The translations under genes and the position numbers were made by a program. Below, piece after piece: positions 34,730 through 43,477 of a DNA stretch of 64,000 bases. The notes beneath the pieces were generated by a model. That model searched no databases and was not told where the DNA came from. It worked only from the letters and a program-made list of their open reading frames with translations. The stretch spans positions 1,873,501 to 1,937,500 of the forward strand of contig NZ_CP094846.1 of assembly GCF_022832975.1 (NCBI RefSeq). The letters are read 5' to 3'. Source of the DNA: Ornithobacterium rhinotracheale (GTDB taxonomy: Bacteria; Bacteroidota; Bacteroidia; Flavobacteriales; Weeksellaceae). Positions within the stretch are counted from its first letter, which is position 1; each line of letters begins with the position of its first letter.

Positions 34730-34869
34730 TATCTCTGTTTAGAATGAAATAAAAAAACATCACTACTCCATCTCAATTAGATTTGTTGCAATTTTGTTGC
34801 AAAACCTAAACGAAAAAACGAATTAAGATAATCATTTGAAAAAATTCAAAAACGCCATAAAACAAAAAA

Positions 34870-34888
34870 AGCACTGAAGTTCAGTGCT
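34870..34888 (-). terminator. Terminator of tRNA-Asn
   Basis: Stem AGCACTG / CAGTGCT with loop AAGTT, 5 nt past the tRNA 3' end; the plus-strand A-run at 34864-34870 gives the U-tract. Confidence 0.82.
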
Positions 34889-34893
34889 TTTGG

Positions 34894-34970
34894 TGGCGCC
34901 TTTTGCTGGGCTCGAACCAGCGACCCTCTGATTAACAGTCAGATGCTCTAACCAACTGAGCTAAAAAGGC
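34894..34970 (-). tRNA. tRNA-Asn (anticodon GTT)
   Basis: 77 nt with encoded CCA. Cloverleaf checked by eye: acceptor GCCTTTT / AAAAGGC with G discriminator, D-arm AGCTCAGTTGGTTAGAGC, anticodon stem TCTGA / TCAGA around loop CTGTTAA (anticodon GTT), and T-arm GCTGG-TTCGAGC-CCAGC. The structure is complete with no mismatch in the acceptor stem. Confidence 0.97.
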
Positions 34971-34991
34971 ATTTCTTTTGTTTTAGGACTG

Positions 34992-35021
34992 CAAATATAA
35001 AAAACTTTTTTTAATCTGCAA
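34992..35021 (-). promoter_or_regulatory. Proximal tRNA-Asn promoter
   Basis: Minus-strand TTG (35021-35019), 19-nt spacer, TATATTTG (34999-34992): full consensus, about 20 nt before the tRNA. Confidence 0.75.
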
Positions 35022-35072
35022 AAACTTTTTTTATTTTTTTCAATCCCCCGTTGACTTCTCTCAAACGGATTG

Positions 35073-35102
35073 CAAATATACACATAGATTTTAATTCTGC
35101 AA
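35073..35102 (-). promoter_or_regulatory. Distal promoter copy upstream of tRNA-Asn
   Basis: A second full consensus, TTG (35102-35100), 19 nt, TATATTTG (35080-35073), exactly 81 nt upstream of the first and similar in its flanks (AATTCTGCAAA versus AATCTGCAAA). Confidence 0.65.
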
Positions 35103-35111
35103 ATTATTTTT

Positions 35112-36224
35112 TTAATTTTTTATATCTAATGCATCTCGCAATGCGTTTCCAAACACATTAAACGCCAATACAAGCAACAAAATACACAAACCTGGCAATA
35201 AGGCTAAATGCTGCATTCCCAACAATATATGTGTATAGTTTTCTTTAATTATATTCCCCCAACTCGGTGTGGGCGGCTGCGCTCCGATGCCTAAAAAACT
35301 TAGCCCACTTTCTACCAAAATTGCGGCTGCAAAGTTGGCAGCGGAGATTACAATCACGGGCGCCACGACATTGGGCAAGATTTCCTTGAACATAATTCGG
35401 GCATTGCTCATACCTAAACTTTGTGCGGCTTCCACAAATTCCTTCTTTCTAAAGCTTAAAAATTGCCCACGAACGACTCTGGCCACTTCTACCCACATGG
35501 TGAGCCCCACGGCGATAAAAATCTGCCAAAATCCTTTTCCTATTGCCAAAGTAATCGCCATCACGAGCAAAAGTGTAGGGATCGACCACACAACATTGAT
35601 GAGCCACATAATGGCGGCATCTGTTTTTCCACCATAGTAGCCTCCTATTGCTCCCAGCACAATTCCTACAAGCAAAGAAATTGCTACGGCAATAAAACCT
35701 ATGAAAAACGATATTCTAGTCCCGACCAAAAGTCTTGAATAGAAATCCCTCCCAAAGCTATCGGTGCCGAGATAGAATTTTTTAGTGTAAACGAAGTTTT
35801 GAGACAATTGTGCTGGCGAAATGTTTTTATCTGTCCAGATTTTAATGTCTTTTTCTTTGGGCTCGGCTTGCAATCCATCGCCTATATAAGGTGTGTAAAT
35901 GATTTTATCTCTCTGAATTTGGTATTGCGTGATTGGAATTTCCTCAAAATCCTGTTTTTTACCAAAGAAATAGTCGCTAAAGGTTCTGCCTGGTGTATAA
36001 TTGCTCAACGGAACTTTCAACATCAATTGTTTATAGCCTATAGGCTTGTACTTAAGCACCACTTGTTGTAAGGCTGCATCCTTGGTATAATCTGTTGCCA
36101 ACACATAACAAAACACGCTGGCAATGGCAGCTAGGACGATAACGACCAAAGCTACAATTGCCAGTACATTTTTTTTCAGTTTTTGAATGGAATGATAAAA
36201 AACCGATTTCCCGTGATTTGACAT
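35112..36224 (-). CDS. OppC/DppC-type ABC transporter permease
   Basis: 370 residues. An N-terminal helix (about 18-40) precedes a periplasmic insert and the binding-protein-dependent transport permease domain (about 165-365), with the cytoplasmic EAA loop EAAQSLGMSNARIMFKEILPN. It imports peptides or nickel-like substrates together with an OppB-type permease, two ATPases and a binding protein, none of which is in the window. The ATG shares one base with the stop of the upstream prc-type gene (TAATG), so the two are cotranslated. Confidence 0.9.
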   Translation of the reverse strand: MSNHGKSVFYHSIQKLKKNVLAIVALVVIVLAAIASVFCYVLATDYTKDAALQQVVLKYKPIGYKQLMLKVPLSNYTPGRTFSDYFFGKKQDFEEIPITQYQIQRDKIIYTPYIGDGLQAEPKEKDIKIWTDKNISPAQLSQNFVYTKKFYLGTDSFGRDFYSRLLVGTRISFFIGFIAVAISLLVGIVLGAIGGYYGGKTDAAIMWLINVVWSIPTLLLVMAITLAIGKGFWQIFIAVGLTMWVEVARVVRGQFLSFRKKEFVEAAQSLGMSNARIMFKEILPNVVAPVIVISAANFAAAILVESGLSFLGIGAQPPTPSWGNIIKENYTHILLGMQHLALLPGLCILLLVLAFNVFGNALRDALDIKN

Positions 36225-38404
36225 TATTTAATATCCCTTAATACATTAATTGATTCTTGTAAATAAATGTCTTTTCCAAGAGCTTTGTGCCAATCTTTTC
36301 TTCTCGCTTGGAGCACGGTATCTTTTTTCATAAGATTTTGCTCATAGTTTGGAGAGGTGATTTTCAAGCCGTTGGTGTACTTGCTTAAATTTTCAAACTT
36401 CTTGGCTTGTTTTTCTTTTTCATCAAAATCTGCTTTGAATTTAGTATAGTTCAAACTAGCTGATTTATCTTTATCTATTCTCTTCATCCATTGAGCATAA
36501 TCCTCAATTTCCTGGATTTGTTTCATTTTCGCCAATCTCGCTTTGCTATTTGCTTTGATTTTGGTCATATCTATTTTTTTACTCCAAACATCATAACTAG
36601 CTGGCTCAATTTGATCCCAAGGCAAGGCTGAATTTTCTGCACCTTCAGAAATATCCAAATAGGTATATCTGTCTGGGATTACAATATCCGAAGCCACTCC
36701 TTTCAGCTGCGTAGACCCTCCGTTCACACGATAGAATTTCTGAATGGTGAATTTCAGTGCGCCATACTCGCTATCGTTTTGCAAGAACCAACTAATCGGC
36801 TTGATAGTCTGCACGGTTCCCTTGCCATAAGTCTGCGGGCTGCCCACAATTACGGCACGCTTATAATCTTGCAATGCAGCGGCCATAATCTCTGATGCGG
36901 AGGCGGAAAATTCATTCACCATTATCACCATCGGACCATCCCAAACTACTCCAGCTACATCGTCGTCATATTTTTTCTCTACTCCATTACTCATTCTTAC
37001 TTGAACCACAGGTCCTTTTGGTATAAAGTGACCTACAATTTCTACACACTCTGCTAGATCCCCTCCTCCATTGTTTCTAAGATCAAACACTAGTCCTTTG
37101 ATGCCGCTATCTTTTAAGTATTCAATTTGTTTTTTCACATCATCAGATGCATCGTGTCCTTTTCCGTCGTAGTTCAGATAGAACGAAGGTAAATTCAACA
37201 CCCCGTATTTGTTTCCTTTTTCATCGGTTACCACAGCACTTTTAGCAAAGGTTTCTTCCATTTCAACGATATCTCTAACGATTGCAATTTGTTTAAACGA
37301 ACCATCTTTTTTCTTCACCGTCAGGATCACTTTGCTTCCTTTTTTACCACGAATCAATCGAATGGCATCTTCCAAAAGCATTCCCACGACATTCACAGGC
37401 TCTTCGCCCTCTTGAGCCACTTTGGTAATTTGGTCGTCTACTTCCAAATCGCCCTGTTTCCACGCAGGTCCACCAACGACAACTTTGACAATGGTAGGGT
37501 ACCCTTTTTTATCCATCAATTGCGCACCAATTCCTTCGATTTGTCCAGACATTGCCACTTCAAAATCTTCATTTTCCTTTGGTGAAAAATAATCGGTATG
37601 TGGGTCGTATTGATGAGTAAATGCATTGATATAGATAGAGTTCCACTCGGATTTTTTACGCGCCTTGAATCGTCTAAAATATTCAGAGATGTTCTCTGCC
37701 ACCTTTTTGCGTGCCTCGGCTTCTATTTGGGCAAAAGTTTTATTTCGTGGGTCAAAGGTTTCTGGCTTTATCCCGATGGAATCTTGCTTCTTCCAGTAAG
37801 CTGTGTCCTTTGCGGATTGCTCTAAAATCATAATTTCCTGCAGCGTGCTGTATTTCAAGCGCTGGCGCCATCTATCCTCCCACTCCTTTTGGGTTTGCGG
37901 GTAGGTGGTGTTTTTATAATCGTAATTAAAGTTTTCCTCCTTAGAAAAGTCAAACGGCTTTTGGGTAAATTTCTCGGTAAGCCCTTTTAGCTCCTCAATT
38001 CTATTATACAATGTATCGATGGATTGGTGGTAGAAGGTCAAATCCTCGTTTCTAAAAGCATCGTCCAGCTTGTCTCTGTACTGATTGAAGAATGCTATAT
38101 CGCTCCCCTTGAAAAAGGTTTTTAAATTATCCAAGTTTTCTAAATACCTGTCATACACTTTTTCGGAAAACTCATCATTAATTTCCTGCGGCGAGTAATG
38201 CAAATGTGTTAAAATCCTGCGTACATTTTTTATAATCTCTTTATCAATTGCATCACGCCCCCCACCTAATGGGAACGGCGAGCAATAGCAAAATGCCAAA
38301 AGTGTCATTGACAAAAATGCAAGCAAGACATAGGTCTTTTGTAAATATTTCATTTTTCTTATCAGATATTTTTTAATAATTCCACTGAAAATTTTTAATA
38401 GCAT
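36224..38404 (-). CDS. Carboxy-terminal processing (tail-specific) protease, S41A, Prc-like
   Basis: 726 residues from the first ATG; a likelier start is codon 18 (38353), which puts a signal sequence (LLAFLSMTLLAFCYC) at the N-terminus. A large helical N-terminal domain, a PDZ domain (about 280-365) and the S41 protease core follow. Aligning with E. coli Prc, the active-site residues are Ser502 in FSASASE, Asp513 and Lys528 in YGKGTVQ. It acts in the periplasm on C-termini of proteins, including lipoproteins and cell-wall enzymes. Translation is coupled to the permease downstream. Divergent from surE. Confidence 0.93.
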   Translation of the reverse strand: MLLKIFSGIIKKYLIRKMKYLQKTYVLLAFLSMTLLAFCYCSPFPLGGGRDAIDKEIIKNVRRILTHLHYSPQEINDEFSEKVYDRYLENLDNLKTFFKGSDIAFFNQYRDKLDDAFRNEDLTFYHQSIDTLYNRIEELKGLTEKFTQKPFDFSKEENFNYDYKNTTYPQTQKEWEDRWRQRLKYSTLQEIMILEQSAKDTAYWKKQDSIGIKPETFDPRNKTFAQIEAEARKKVAENISEYFRRFKARKKSEWNSIYINAFTHQYDPHTDYFSPKENEDFEVAMSGQIEGIGAQLMDKKGYPTIVKVVVGGPAWKQGDLEVDDQITKVAQEGEEPVNVVGMLLEDAIRLIRGKKGSKVILTVKKKDGSFKQIAIVRDIVEMEETFAKSAVVTDEKGNKYGVLNLPSFYLNYDGKGHDASDDVKKQIEYLKDSGIKGLVFDLRNNGGGDLAECVEIVGHFIPKGPVVQVRMSNGVEKKYDDDVAGVVWDGPMVIMVNEFSASASEIMAAALQDYKRAVIVGSPQTYGKGTVQTIKPISWFLQNDSEYGALKFTIQKFYRVNGGSTQLKGVASDIVIPDRYTYLDISEGAENSALPWDQIEPASYDVWSKKIDMTKIKANSKARLAKMKQIQEIEDYAQWMKRIDKDKSASLNYTKFKADFDEKEKQAKKFENLSKYTNGLKITSPNYEQNLMKKDTVLQARRKDWHKALGKDIYLQESINVLRDIK

Positions 38405-38443
38405 AAAGTATGCCTTTGTTTCGCAAAATTAGATGTTTCTGCC

Positions 38444-38451
38444 TAAATTTG
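38444..38451 (+). promoter_or_regulatory. -7 promoter element of surE
   Basis: TAAATTTG is an exact match, 28 nt before the ATG at 38480. Confidence 0.55.
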
Positions 38452-38462
38452 CTCTCGACTTA

Positions 38463-38470
38463 CAAATATA
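38463..38470 (-). promoter_or_regulatory. -7 promoter element of the Prc gene
   Basis: Minus-strand TATATTTG, an exact match within the surE leader, so the two promoters face each other across about 10 nt. Confidence 0.5.
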
Positions 38471-38479
38471 TTGTATTTT

Positions 38480-39247
38480 ATGGAAAAACCACTTATTTTA
38501 ATTACAAACGATGACGGAATCACAGCTCCTGGAATCAGAAAATTAATACAAATTGCTAAAAAAATTGGCGATGTTTATGTCGTAGCACCTAATAGCCCGC
38601 AAAGTGGCATGGGACACGCCATCACTATCAATACAACTTTACACCTCGAAGAGATGAAGCTCAAAGGTGGATCTGCTCATGAATGGGCCTGCTCTGGCAC
38701 CCCCGTAGACTGTGTAAAATTAGGGATTGATAAAGTGCTGCCGAAGAAACCAGATTTATGTCTTTCTGGGATTAATCACGGTTCTAATTCCTCTATCAAT
38801 GTCATTTATTCAGGCACAATGTCTGCCGCGGTAGAAGCTGCCATCGAGGGCGTTCCAGCCATCGGTTTCTCTCTGTGCGATTTCAGCTACCACGCCGATT
38901 TTGATGCGGCAGAGGATTACATAAGCCAAATCATACAACAAGCCTTGGAAAACAAATTGCCAAGCGGTGTTGTGCTTAATGTAAACATTCCTAAAGCAAG
39001 CAAAGAAGAAATTAAAGGAATTAAAATTTGTCGTCAAGCTAAGGCTAAATGGGACGAAGAGTTTGAGGAACGACAAGACCCTCGCGGACAAAACTACTAC
39101 TGGCTCACCGGAGAGTTTAAAAACTTAGATGACGGCACTGATACGGATGAATGGGCGCTGGCTAATAATTACATATCCATCGTACCCGTGCAATTTGATT
39201 TAACGGCATATCGCTACATTTCAGCGTTGAGTGAATGGAAATTTTGA
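38480..39247 (+). CDS. surE: 5'/3'-nucleotidase SurE
   Basis: 255 residues from ATG 38480 (the frame opens at a TTG, 38471, that is less likely). Metal-dependent nucleoside 5'(3')-monophosphatase. Conserved elements are LITNDDGITAPG (Asp-Asp metal site), APNSPQSGMGHAIT, and SGINHGSN followed by IYSGTMSAAVEA. It is followed 74 nt later by purL, but a weak -7 element (TACATTTA, 39281-39288) suggests separate initiation. Confidence 0.95.
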   Translation: MEKPLILITNDDGITAPGIRKLIQIAKKIGDVYVVAPNSPQSGMGHAITINTTLHLEEMKLKGGSAHEWACSGTPVDCVKLGIDKVLPKKPDLCLSGINHGSNSSINVIYSGTMSAAVEAAIEGVPAIGFSLCDFSYHADFDAAEDYISQIIQQALENKLPSGVVLNVNIPKASKEEIKGIKICRQAKAKWDEEFEERQDPRGQNYYWLTGEFKNLDDGTDTDEWALANNYISIVPVQFDLTAYRYISALSEWKF

Positions 39248-39321
39248 CAATTTTTTCATATAAAAATCATAAGAAATCCCTACATTTACCCCTTTATAAA
39301 ACCAAGCTTTAAAACCCATTC

Positions 39322-42300
39322 ATGAATCAACGAATTTTTATTGAGAAAAAAACTGCTTTTGACCATTTAAGCAAAAGCTTCACCGAGGAGTTACACCTCA
39401 TCAATCCTGCACTTTCTGTAAAAGTTTTTATCCTTTACGATCTTTTCAACATCAACGAAGAGGATTTCAAAAAAGTGTCGCACACTGTATTTGCCGATCC
39501 TGTAATGGATATTTTGCACACTTCTGAGCCAGATTTTTCTGCTTACCAGAAAACTGTAGCCGTAGAATTTCTACCAGGACAATTCGACCAGCGTGCCGAT
39601 AGTGCCGAGCAAGCCGTAAAATTAATTACGGGAAAAGACAACATCAAAATCAGAACAGCAAAACTTTTTGCATTTCCTAGGATTTCCGACAAAGAATTTG
39701 CAGAAGCTAAAAAGCTCTTTATAAATGTAGTAGACGCCAAGGAAAAGGATTTAAACACCTTGAACTACCCACAATCTGCTCAGCCACATCCTGTGCCCGT
39801 GATTGATGGATTCATTGATTTTGATGACACACAACTCGAAAAATTCTACCAAGAATGGAGTTTTGCTTTTGGGTTAGATGATTTAAAATTCATTCAAGAT
39901 TATTTCAAAAAAGAAAACAGAAACCCTACCGAAACGGAACTAAAAGTACTCGACACCTATTGGAGCGACCACTGCCGCCACACCACTTTTATGACCGAGC
40001 TGGAAAACATCTCATTTGAGGGTGATTTTCAAGAAACCCTGCAAGCCATTTTCAACAAATATTTAAGCCTAAGAAAAGAGCTAAACCGCGAGCATAAGCC
40101 CATTTCGCTGATGGATTTTGGTACCATTGCCGCCAAATATTTCCAAAAAAATGGGAAATTAAATGATTTGGTAATCTCTGATGAAATCAATGCCTGCACC
40201 ATAGAAATCGAAGTAGATGTTGAAGAAAAAAAAGAACCTTGGTACCTTTTATTCAAAAACGAAACTCACAACCACCCAACCGAGATTGAACCATTTGGAG
40301 GAGCATCCACTTGCATCGGCGGTGCAATCCGCGACCCACTCAGTGGGCGCGCCTTTGTGTACCAAGCTATGCGCGTAACGGGAGCTGCCAATCCGCTAGA
40401 AAATGTGGAAGACACCCTTGAAGGTAAATTGCCTCAACGCAAAATCACAAAAGAGGCGGCCAATGGGTACTCCTCCTACGGAAACCAAATTGGGCTAGCT
40501 ACCTCACAAGTTGCCGAAATCTACCACGAAGGCTACAAAGCTAAACGAATGGAAGTGGGCTTTGTAGTGGGTGCTGCCCCTACCCATTGGGTAAAGAGAG
40601 AACAACCGCAAGCGGGCGATGTGGTCATCGTGCTTGGTGGCAAAACAGGTAGAGACGGTGTCGGCGGAGCTACGGGCTCATCTAAAACACAAAAAGTGGG
40701 CGCCATTGAAACCATGAGTGCCGAGGTGCAAAAAGGAGATGCCGTACAAGAAAGAAAAATCCAGCGTTTGTTCAGAAAACCAGAAGTTACTACTTTAATT
40801 AAAAAGTCCAACGACTTTGGAGCTGGTGGTGTTTCTGTTGCGATTGGAGAAATTGCTGATGGCGTGTACATCGATTTAGATGTGCTCCCTGTGAAATACG
40901 ACGGACTATACGGAACCGAATTGGCTATTTCAGAATCTCAAGAGCGTATGGCTGTGGTAGTTGATGCTGCCGATGCACCTAAATTCTTGGAGTTGGCTCG
41001 CGCCGAAAACATTTTGGCTGAAATCGTGGGTACCGTAACCGATAAAAATCGATTAGAAATTGTTTGGAAAGGCGACAAAATCGTAGATCTTGATCGTGAG
41101 TTCCTAGACACCGCTGGTTGTCGCAAGAAAAACAATGCAAAGGTTTCTTTGAATGCTTTAAAAGCTAAAGAAACTAAGTCTTTAAATAAAGAAAACTTCG
41201 TTCAGACTTTGCAGAGCTTAAATGTAGCTTCTCAAAAAGGTTTAATCGAAAAATTTGATAGCACTGTAGGGCAAACTACCGTATTGATGCCTTTGGGCGG
41301 GAAATACCAAGTTACTCCTGCTCTTGCGAGCGTCCACACCTTGCCCGTGCGAAACAAAAACACCAGCACCGTTTCCGTGGCTTCTTGGGGCTACGATGTG
41401 GATTTATCTTCTGAGAATCCATTGCTAGGTGGAGCATATGCCGTGGTGGAAAGCGTAGCAAAAATCGTGGCTGCGGGCGGAAAGAGAGAAGACATTCGCC
41501 TTAGCTTTCAAGAATATTTTGAGCGCCTCGGTACTGATGAAAACAAATGGGGAATTCCACTTGCCTCGCTTATGGGAGCGCTCGATGCTCAATTAAATTT
41601 CGAAATCGCTGCCATTGGCGGAAAAGACAGTATGTCTGGCACTTTTCACGAGCTGAGCGTGCCGCCTACCTTAATTTCATTTGCCTGCTGTGCGGGAAAA
41701 TTAAGCAATATTATCTCTCCTGAGTTCAAAGCCGCGGGCAATCATTTATACCTCTTTAAGCACGAGCCGCTAGAAAACGGAATGCCTAATTACGAGCAAT
41801 TAAATGCCACCTATGCCAAAATCCATCATTTGATTGAAAAAGGCGATATCCTTTCAGCACAAATCATCAAAAACGGAGGCCTAGCCGCGGCCCTTGCACT
41901 GATGGCTTTTGGCAACAAAATCGGGGCTGATGTTCATTTTAATGGCGATTGGTTTAGCCCAATGCACGGCTCGCTAATCCTTGAAAGCCCTGTGGAATTA
42001 AACGATTTTGAGAAAATTGGCACCACGGCAGAGGGAGCGCTTGTTTTAAACCAACAAGCTTTTAATCTCGATGAATTATTCCAAGCGTGGACAGGCACTT
42101 TTGAGAGCCTATTCCCTACGGATTACGGCAAGAATTTACAAGATAGCAAAGATTCTAAAATCACTCAAAACAATCCGCTTATCAACATCAACACAGGGGC
42201 AAAACCGCAGGTAGCGATGCCTATTTTCGCCGGCACCAATTGCGAATACGAAACCGAAAAAGTATTCCAAGAGGCAGGGGCTACCACGCACGCATTTATC

Positions 42301-42993
42301 TTTAATAATCTAAATGATACCCTACTGAGCCAATCCGTGGAGCATATGGTTAAAACGATTAATGAAAGCCAGATTTTAATGCTCTCAGGAGGTTTTTCCT
42401 CAGGCGATGAGCCAGACGGTTCGGCAAAATTCATCGTTTCAGTGCTTAAAAATCCGCTTATCAAGCAGGCAGTACACGATTTAATTGCCAAAGATGGGCT
42501 CATTTTAGGCATTTGCAACGGGTTCCAAGCCTTAATTAAATCTGGACTTGCCAGCTATGGCGAAATACGCGATTTGCCACAAGATGCCCCCACCTTGGCG
42601 CACAATAAAATCGGCAGACACATTTCGCAAATGGTAGATGTGCGTGTGGTGAGCGACCGCTCCCCGTGGCTAAAAGGAATGAAAAATCAAATTTACCGTA
42701 TTCCCATCTCGCACGGCGAGGGTAGATTCTTTGCGCAGCCTGAAATGCTTCAACTTCTGCAAAGCCAAGACCAAATCGCCACGCAGTATGTAGACCTAAA
42801 CGGAAATGTGGGGCTCGATATGCCCTTTAACCCTAATGGCTCCGTGCTTGGTATTGAGGGCATCGTGAGCCCATCGGGCAAAATCTTTGGCCGAATGGGG
42901 CACCCTGAGCGATTCCGACAAGGCTTGCTCAAAAATATCCCCGAAGCAGGCTTTATGAATATATTCAAAAACGGCGTAGATTATTTTAAATAA
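39322..42993 (+). CDS. purL: Phosphoribosylformylglycinamidine synthase, long single-chain form
   Basis: 1223 residues carrying all activities in one chain: N-terminal PurS-like region, linker, two AIRS-like halves (ATP site around NETHNHPTEIEPFGG; structural half near GGKDSMSGT) and a C-terminal glutamine amidotransferase. The amidotransferase triad is Cys1065 in GICNGFQ, His1194 and Glu1196 in GHPERF. It makes FGAM in de novo purine synthesis. This form is shared by gamma-proteobacteria and Bacteroidota. No other pur gene lies in the window. A very strong terminator follows. Confidence 0.97.
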   Translation: MNQRIFIEKKTAFDHLSKSFTEELHLINPALSVKVFILYDLFNINEEDFKKVSHTVFADPVMDILHTSEPDFSAYQKTVAVEFLPGQFDQRADSAEQAVKLITGKDNIKIRTAKLFAFPRISDKEFAEAKKLFINVVDAKEKDLNTLNYPQSAQPHPVPVIDGFIDFDDTQLEKFYQEWSFAFGLDDLKFIQDYFKKENRNPTETELKVLDTYWSDHCRHTTFMTELENISFEGDFQETLQAIFNKYLSLRKELNREHKPISLMDFGTIAAKYFQKNGKLNDLVISDEINACTIEIEVDVEEKKEPWYLLFKNETHNHPTEIEPFGGASTCIGGAIRDPLSGRAFVYQAMRVTGAANPLENVEDTLEGKLPQRKITKEAANGYSSYGNQIGLATSQVAEIYHEGYKAKRMEVGFVVGAAPTHWVKREQPQAGDVVIVLGGKTGRDGVGGATGSSKTQKVGAIETMSAEVQKGDAVQERKIQRLFRKPEVTTLIKKSNDFGAGGVSVAIGEIADGVYIDLDVLPVKYDGLYGTELAISESQERMAVVVDAADAPKFLELARAENILAEIVGTVTDKNRLEIVWKGDKIVDLDREFLDTAGCRKKNNAKVSLNALKAKETKSLNKENFVQTLQSLNVASQKGLIEKFDSTVGQTTVLMPLGGKYQVTPALASVHTLPVRNKNTSTVSVASWGYDVDLSSENPLLGGAYAVVESVAKIVAAGGKREDIRLSFQEYFERLGTDENKWGIPLASLMGALDAQLNFEIAAIGGKDSMSGTFHELSVPPTLISFACCAGKLSNIISPEFKAAGNHLYLFKHEPLENGMPNYEQLNATYAKIHHLIEKGDILSAQIIKNGGLAAALALMAFGNKIGADVHFNGDWFSPMHGSLILESPVELNDFEKIGTTAEGALVLNQQAFNLDELFQAWTGTFESLFPTDYGKNLQDSKDSKITQNNPLININTGAKPQVAMPIFAGTNCEYETEKVFQEAGATTHAFIFNNLNDTLLSQSVEHMVKTINESQILMLSGGFSSGDEPDGSAKFIVSVLKNPLIKQAVHDLIAKDGLILGICNGFQALIKSGLASYGEIRDLPQDAPTLAHNKIGRHISQMVDVRVVSDRSPWLKGMKNQIYRIPISHGEGRFFAQPEMLQLLQSQDQIATQYVDLNGNVGLDMPFNPNGSVLGIEGIVSPSGKIFGRMGHPERFRQGLLKNIPEAGFMNIFKNGVDYFK

Positions 42994-43014
42994 AGGCTAC
43001 TCCGCATATTGTTT

Positions 43015-43049
43015 AGGCCTCGGCTTCCAAAGGAAGCCGAGGCCTTTTT
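43015..43049 (+). terminator. Terminator of purL
   Basis: A 14-bp perfect GC-rich stem (43015-43028 with 43032-43045), loop AAA, followed by TTTTTC. It is one of the strongest hairpins in the window. Confidence 0.93.
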
Positions 43050-43075
43050 CTTTGTATTTAAATCAAAACCCTACG

Positions 43076-43390
43076 CCAGAATATGATTTTAAGGCACTGA
43101 AAGATATTTTTCAGCCACCGGAAGGTATTTTTAATCCTCTGGAATATAATTTTGATAAAAAATATCACCAAAAATGTGATATTTATCATTAAAATGGTGT
43201 TCCGGAAGACCTCAGAGGTTAAAATTATGACCTAAAAGGTGATATTTATCATTAAAAAGGTATTCCGGAAGACCAAAAAGGTGATATTTATCATCAAAAA
43301 GGTCTTTCGTTTCATTAAAATAATGTTCCCACGCATTAAAATGAGCTTCCTGAGAATAAAAATCAGCTTTTGTTTCTTCTTTAAAATGAT
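43076..43390. repeat. Tandem 21-bp repeat array with an orientation switch
   Basis: About 15 contiguous 21-bp units. Units starting 43076, 43097, 43118 and 43139 read like CCGGAAGGTATTTTTAATCCT. From 43160 on, the units are the reverse complement type (for example ATTTATCATTAAAAAGGTATT at 43244). Copies at 43181, 43244 and 43286 differ by only a few bases. Because 21 is a multiple of three, each frame yields heptads; the frame placing TTT (Phe) at a fixed position is open on the plus strand for the first four units and on the minus strand for the rest. No CRISPR-like spacers are present. Origin and role unknown. Confidence 0.85.
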
Positions 43391-43451
43391 AGAGCGACTT
43401 TGGCATACCTCCGCAATCCTCCCATTGGCACGATAATTGTGAATTGAACAC
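43212..43451 (-). CDS. Possible small Phe-heptad repeat protein
   Basis: 79 codons from a GTG at 43451. After a non-repetitive start with two cysteines (SCQWEDCGG), the rest is heptads with Phe at a fixed position: KADFYSQ, EAHFNAW, EHYFNET, KDLFDDK, YHLFGLP, EYLFNDK. Not recognised as a family. Against it: weak start codon, no promoter seen, and overlap with the upstream region of the Ohr gene. For it: a consistent Phe codon and no stop through eight or nine units. It could be a decayed gene. Confidence 0.3.
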   Translation of the reverse strand: MFNSQLSCQWEDCGGMPKSLYHFKEETKADFYSQEAHFNAWEHYFNETKDLFDDKYHLFGLPEYLFNDKYHLLGHNFNL

Positions 43452-43477
43452 TCATTCAATGTAAAAATACTTAAAAA

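Noticed and set aside
34781-34810. Direct repeat TTTGTTGCAATTTTGTTGCAA as a regulatory site
   Set aside because: It lies between two terminators, in a stretch with no gene reading out of it, so no regulatory role can be argued.
43076-43390. CRISPR array
   Set aside because: The units are contiguous 21-mers without unique spacers, and no cas gene is nearby.
43239-43436. Plus-strand frame of Lys/Ile/Phe heptads through the array
   Set aside because: Any frame over a 21-bp repeat gives heptads; this one is highly basic-hydrophobic, starts within a repeat unit and lacks the fixed Phe codon pattern and a promoter.
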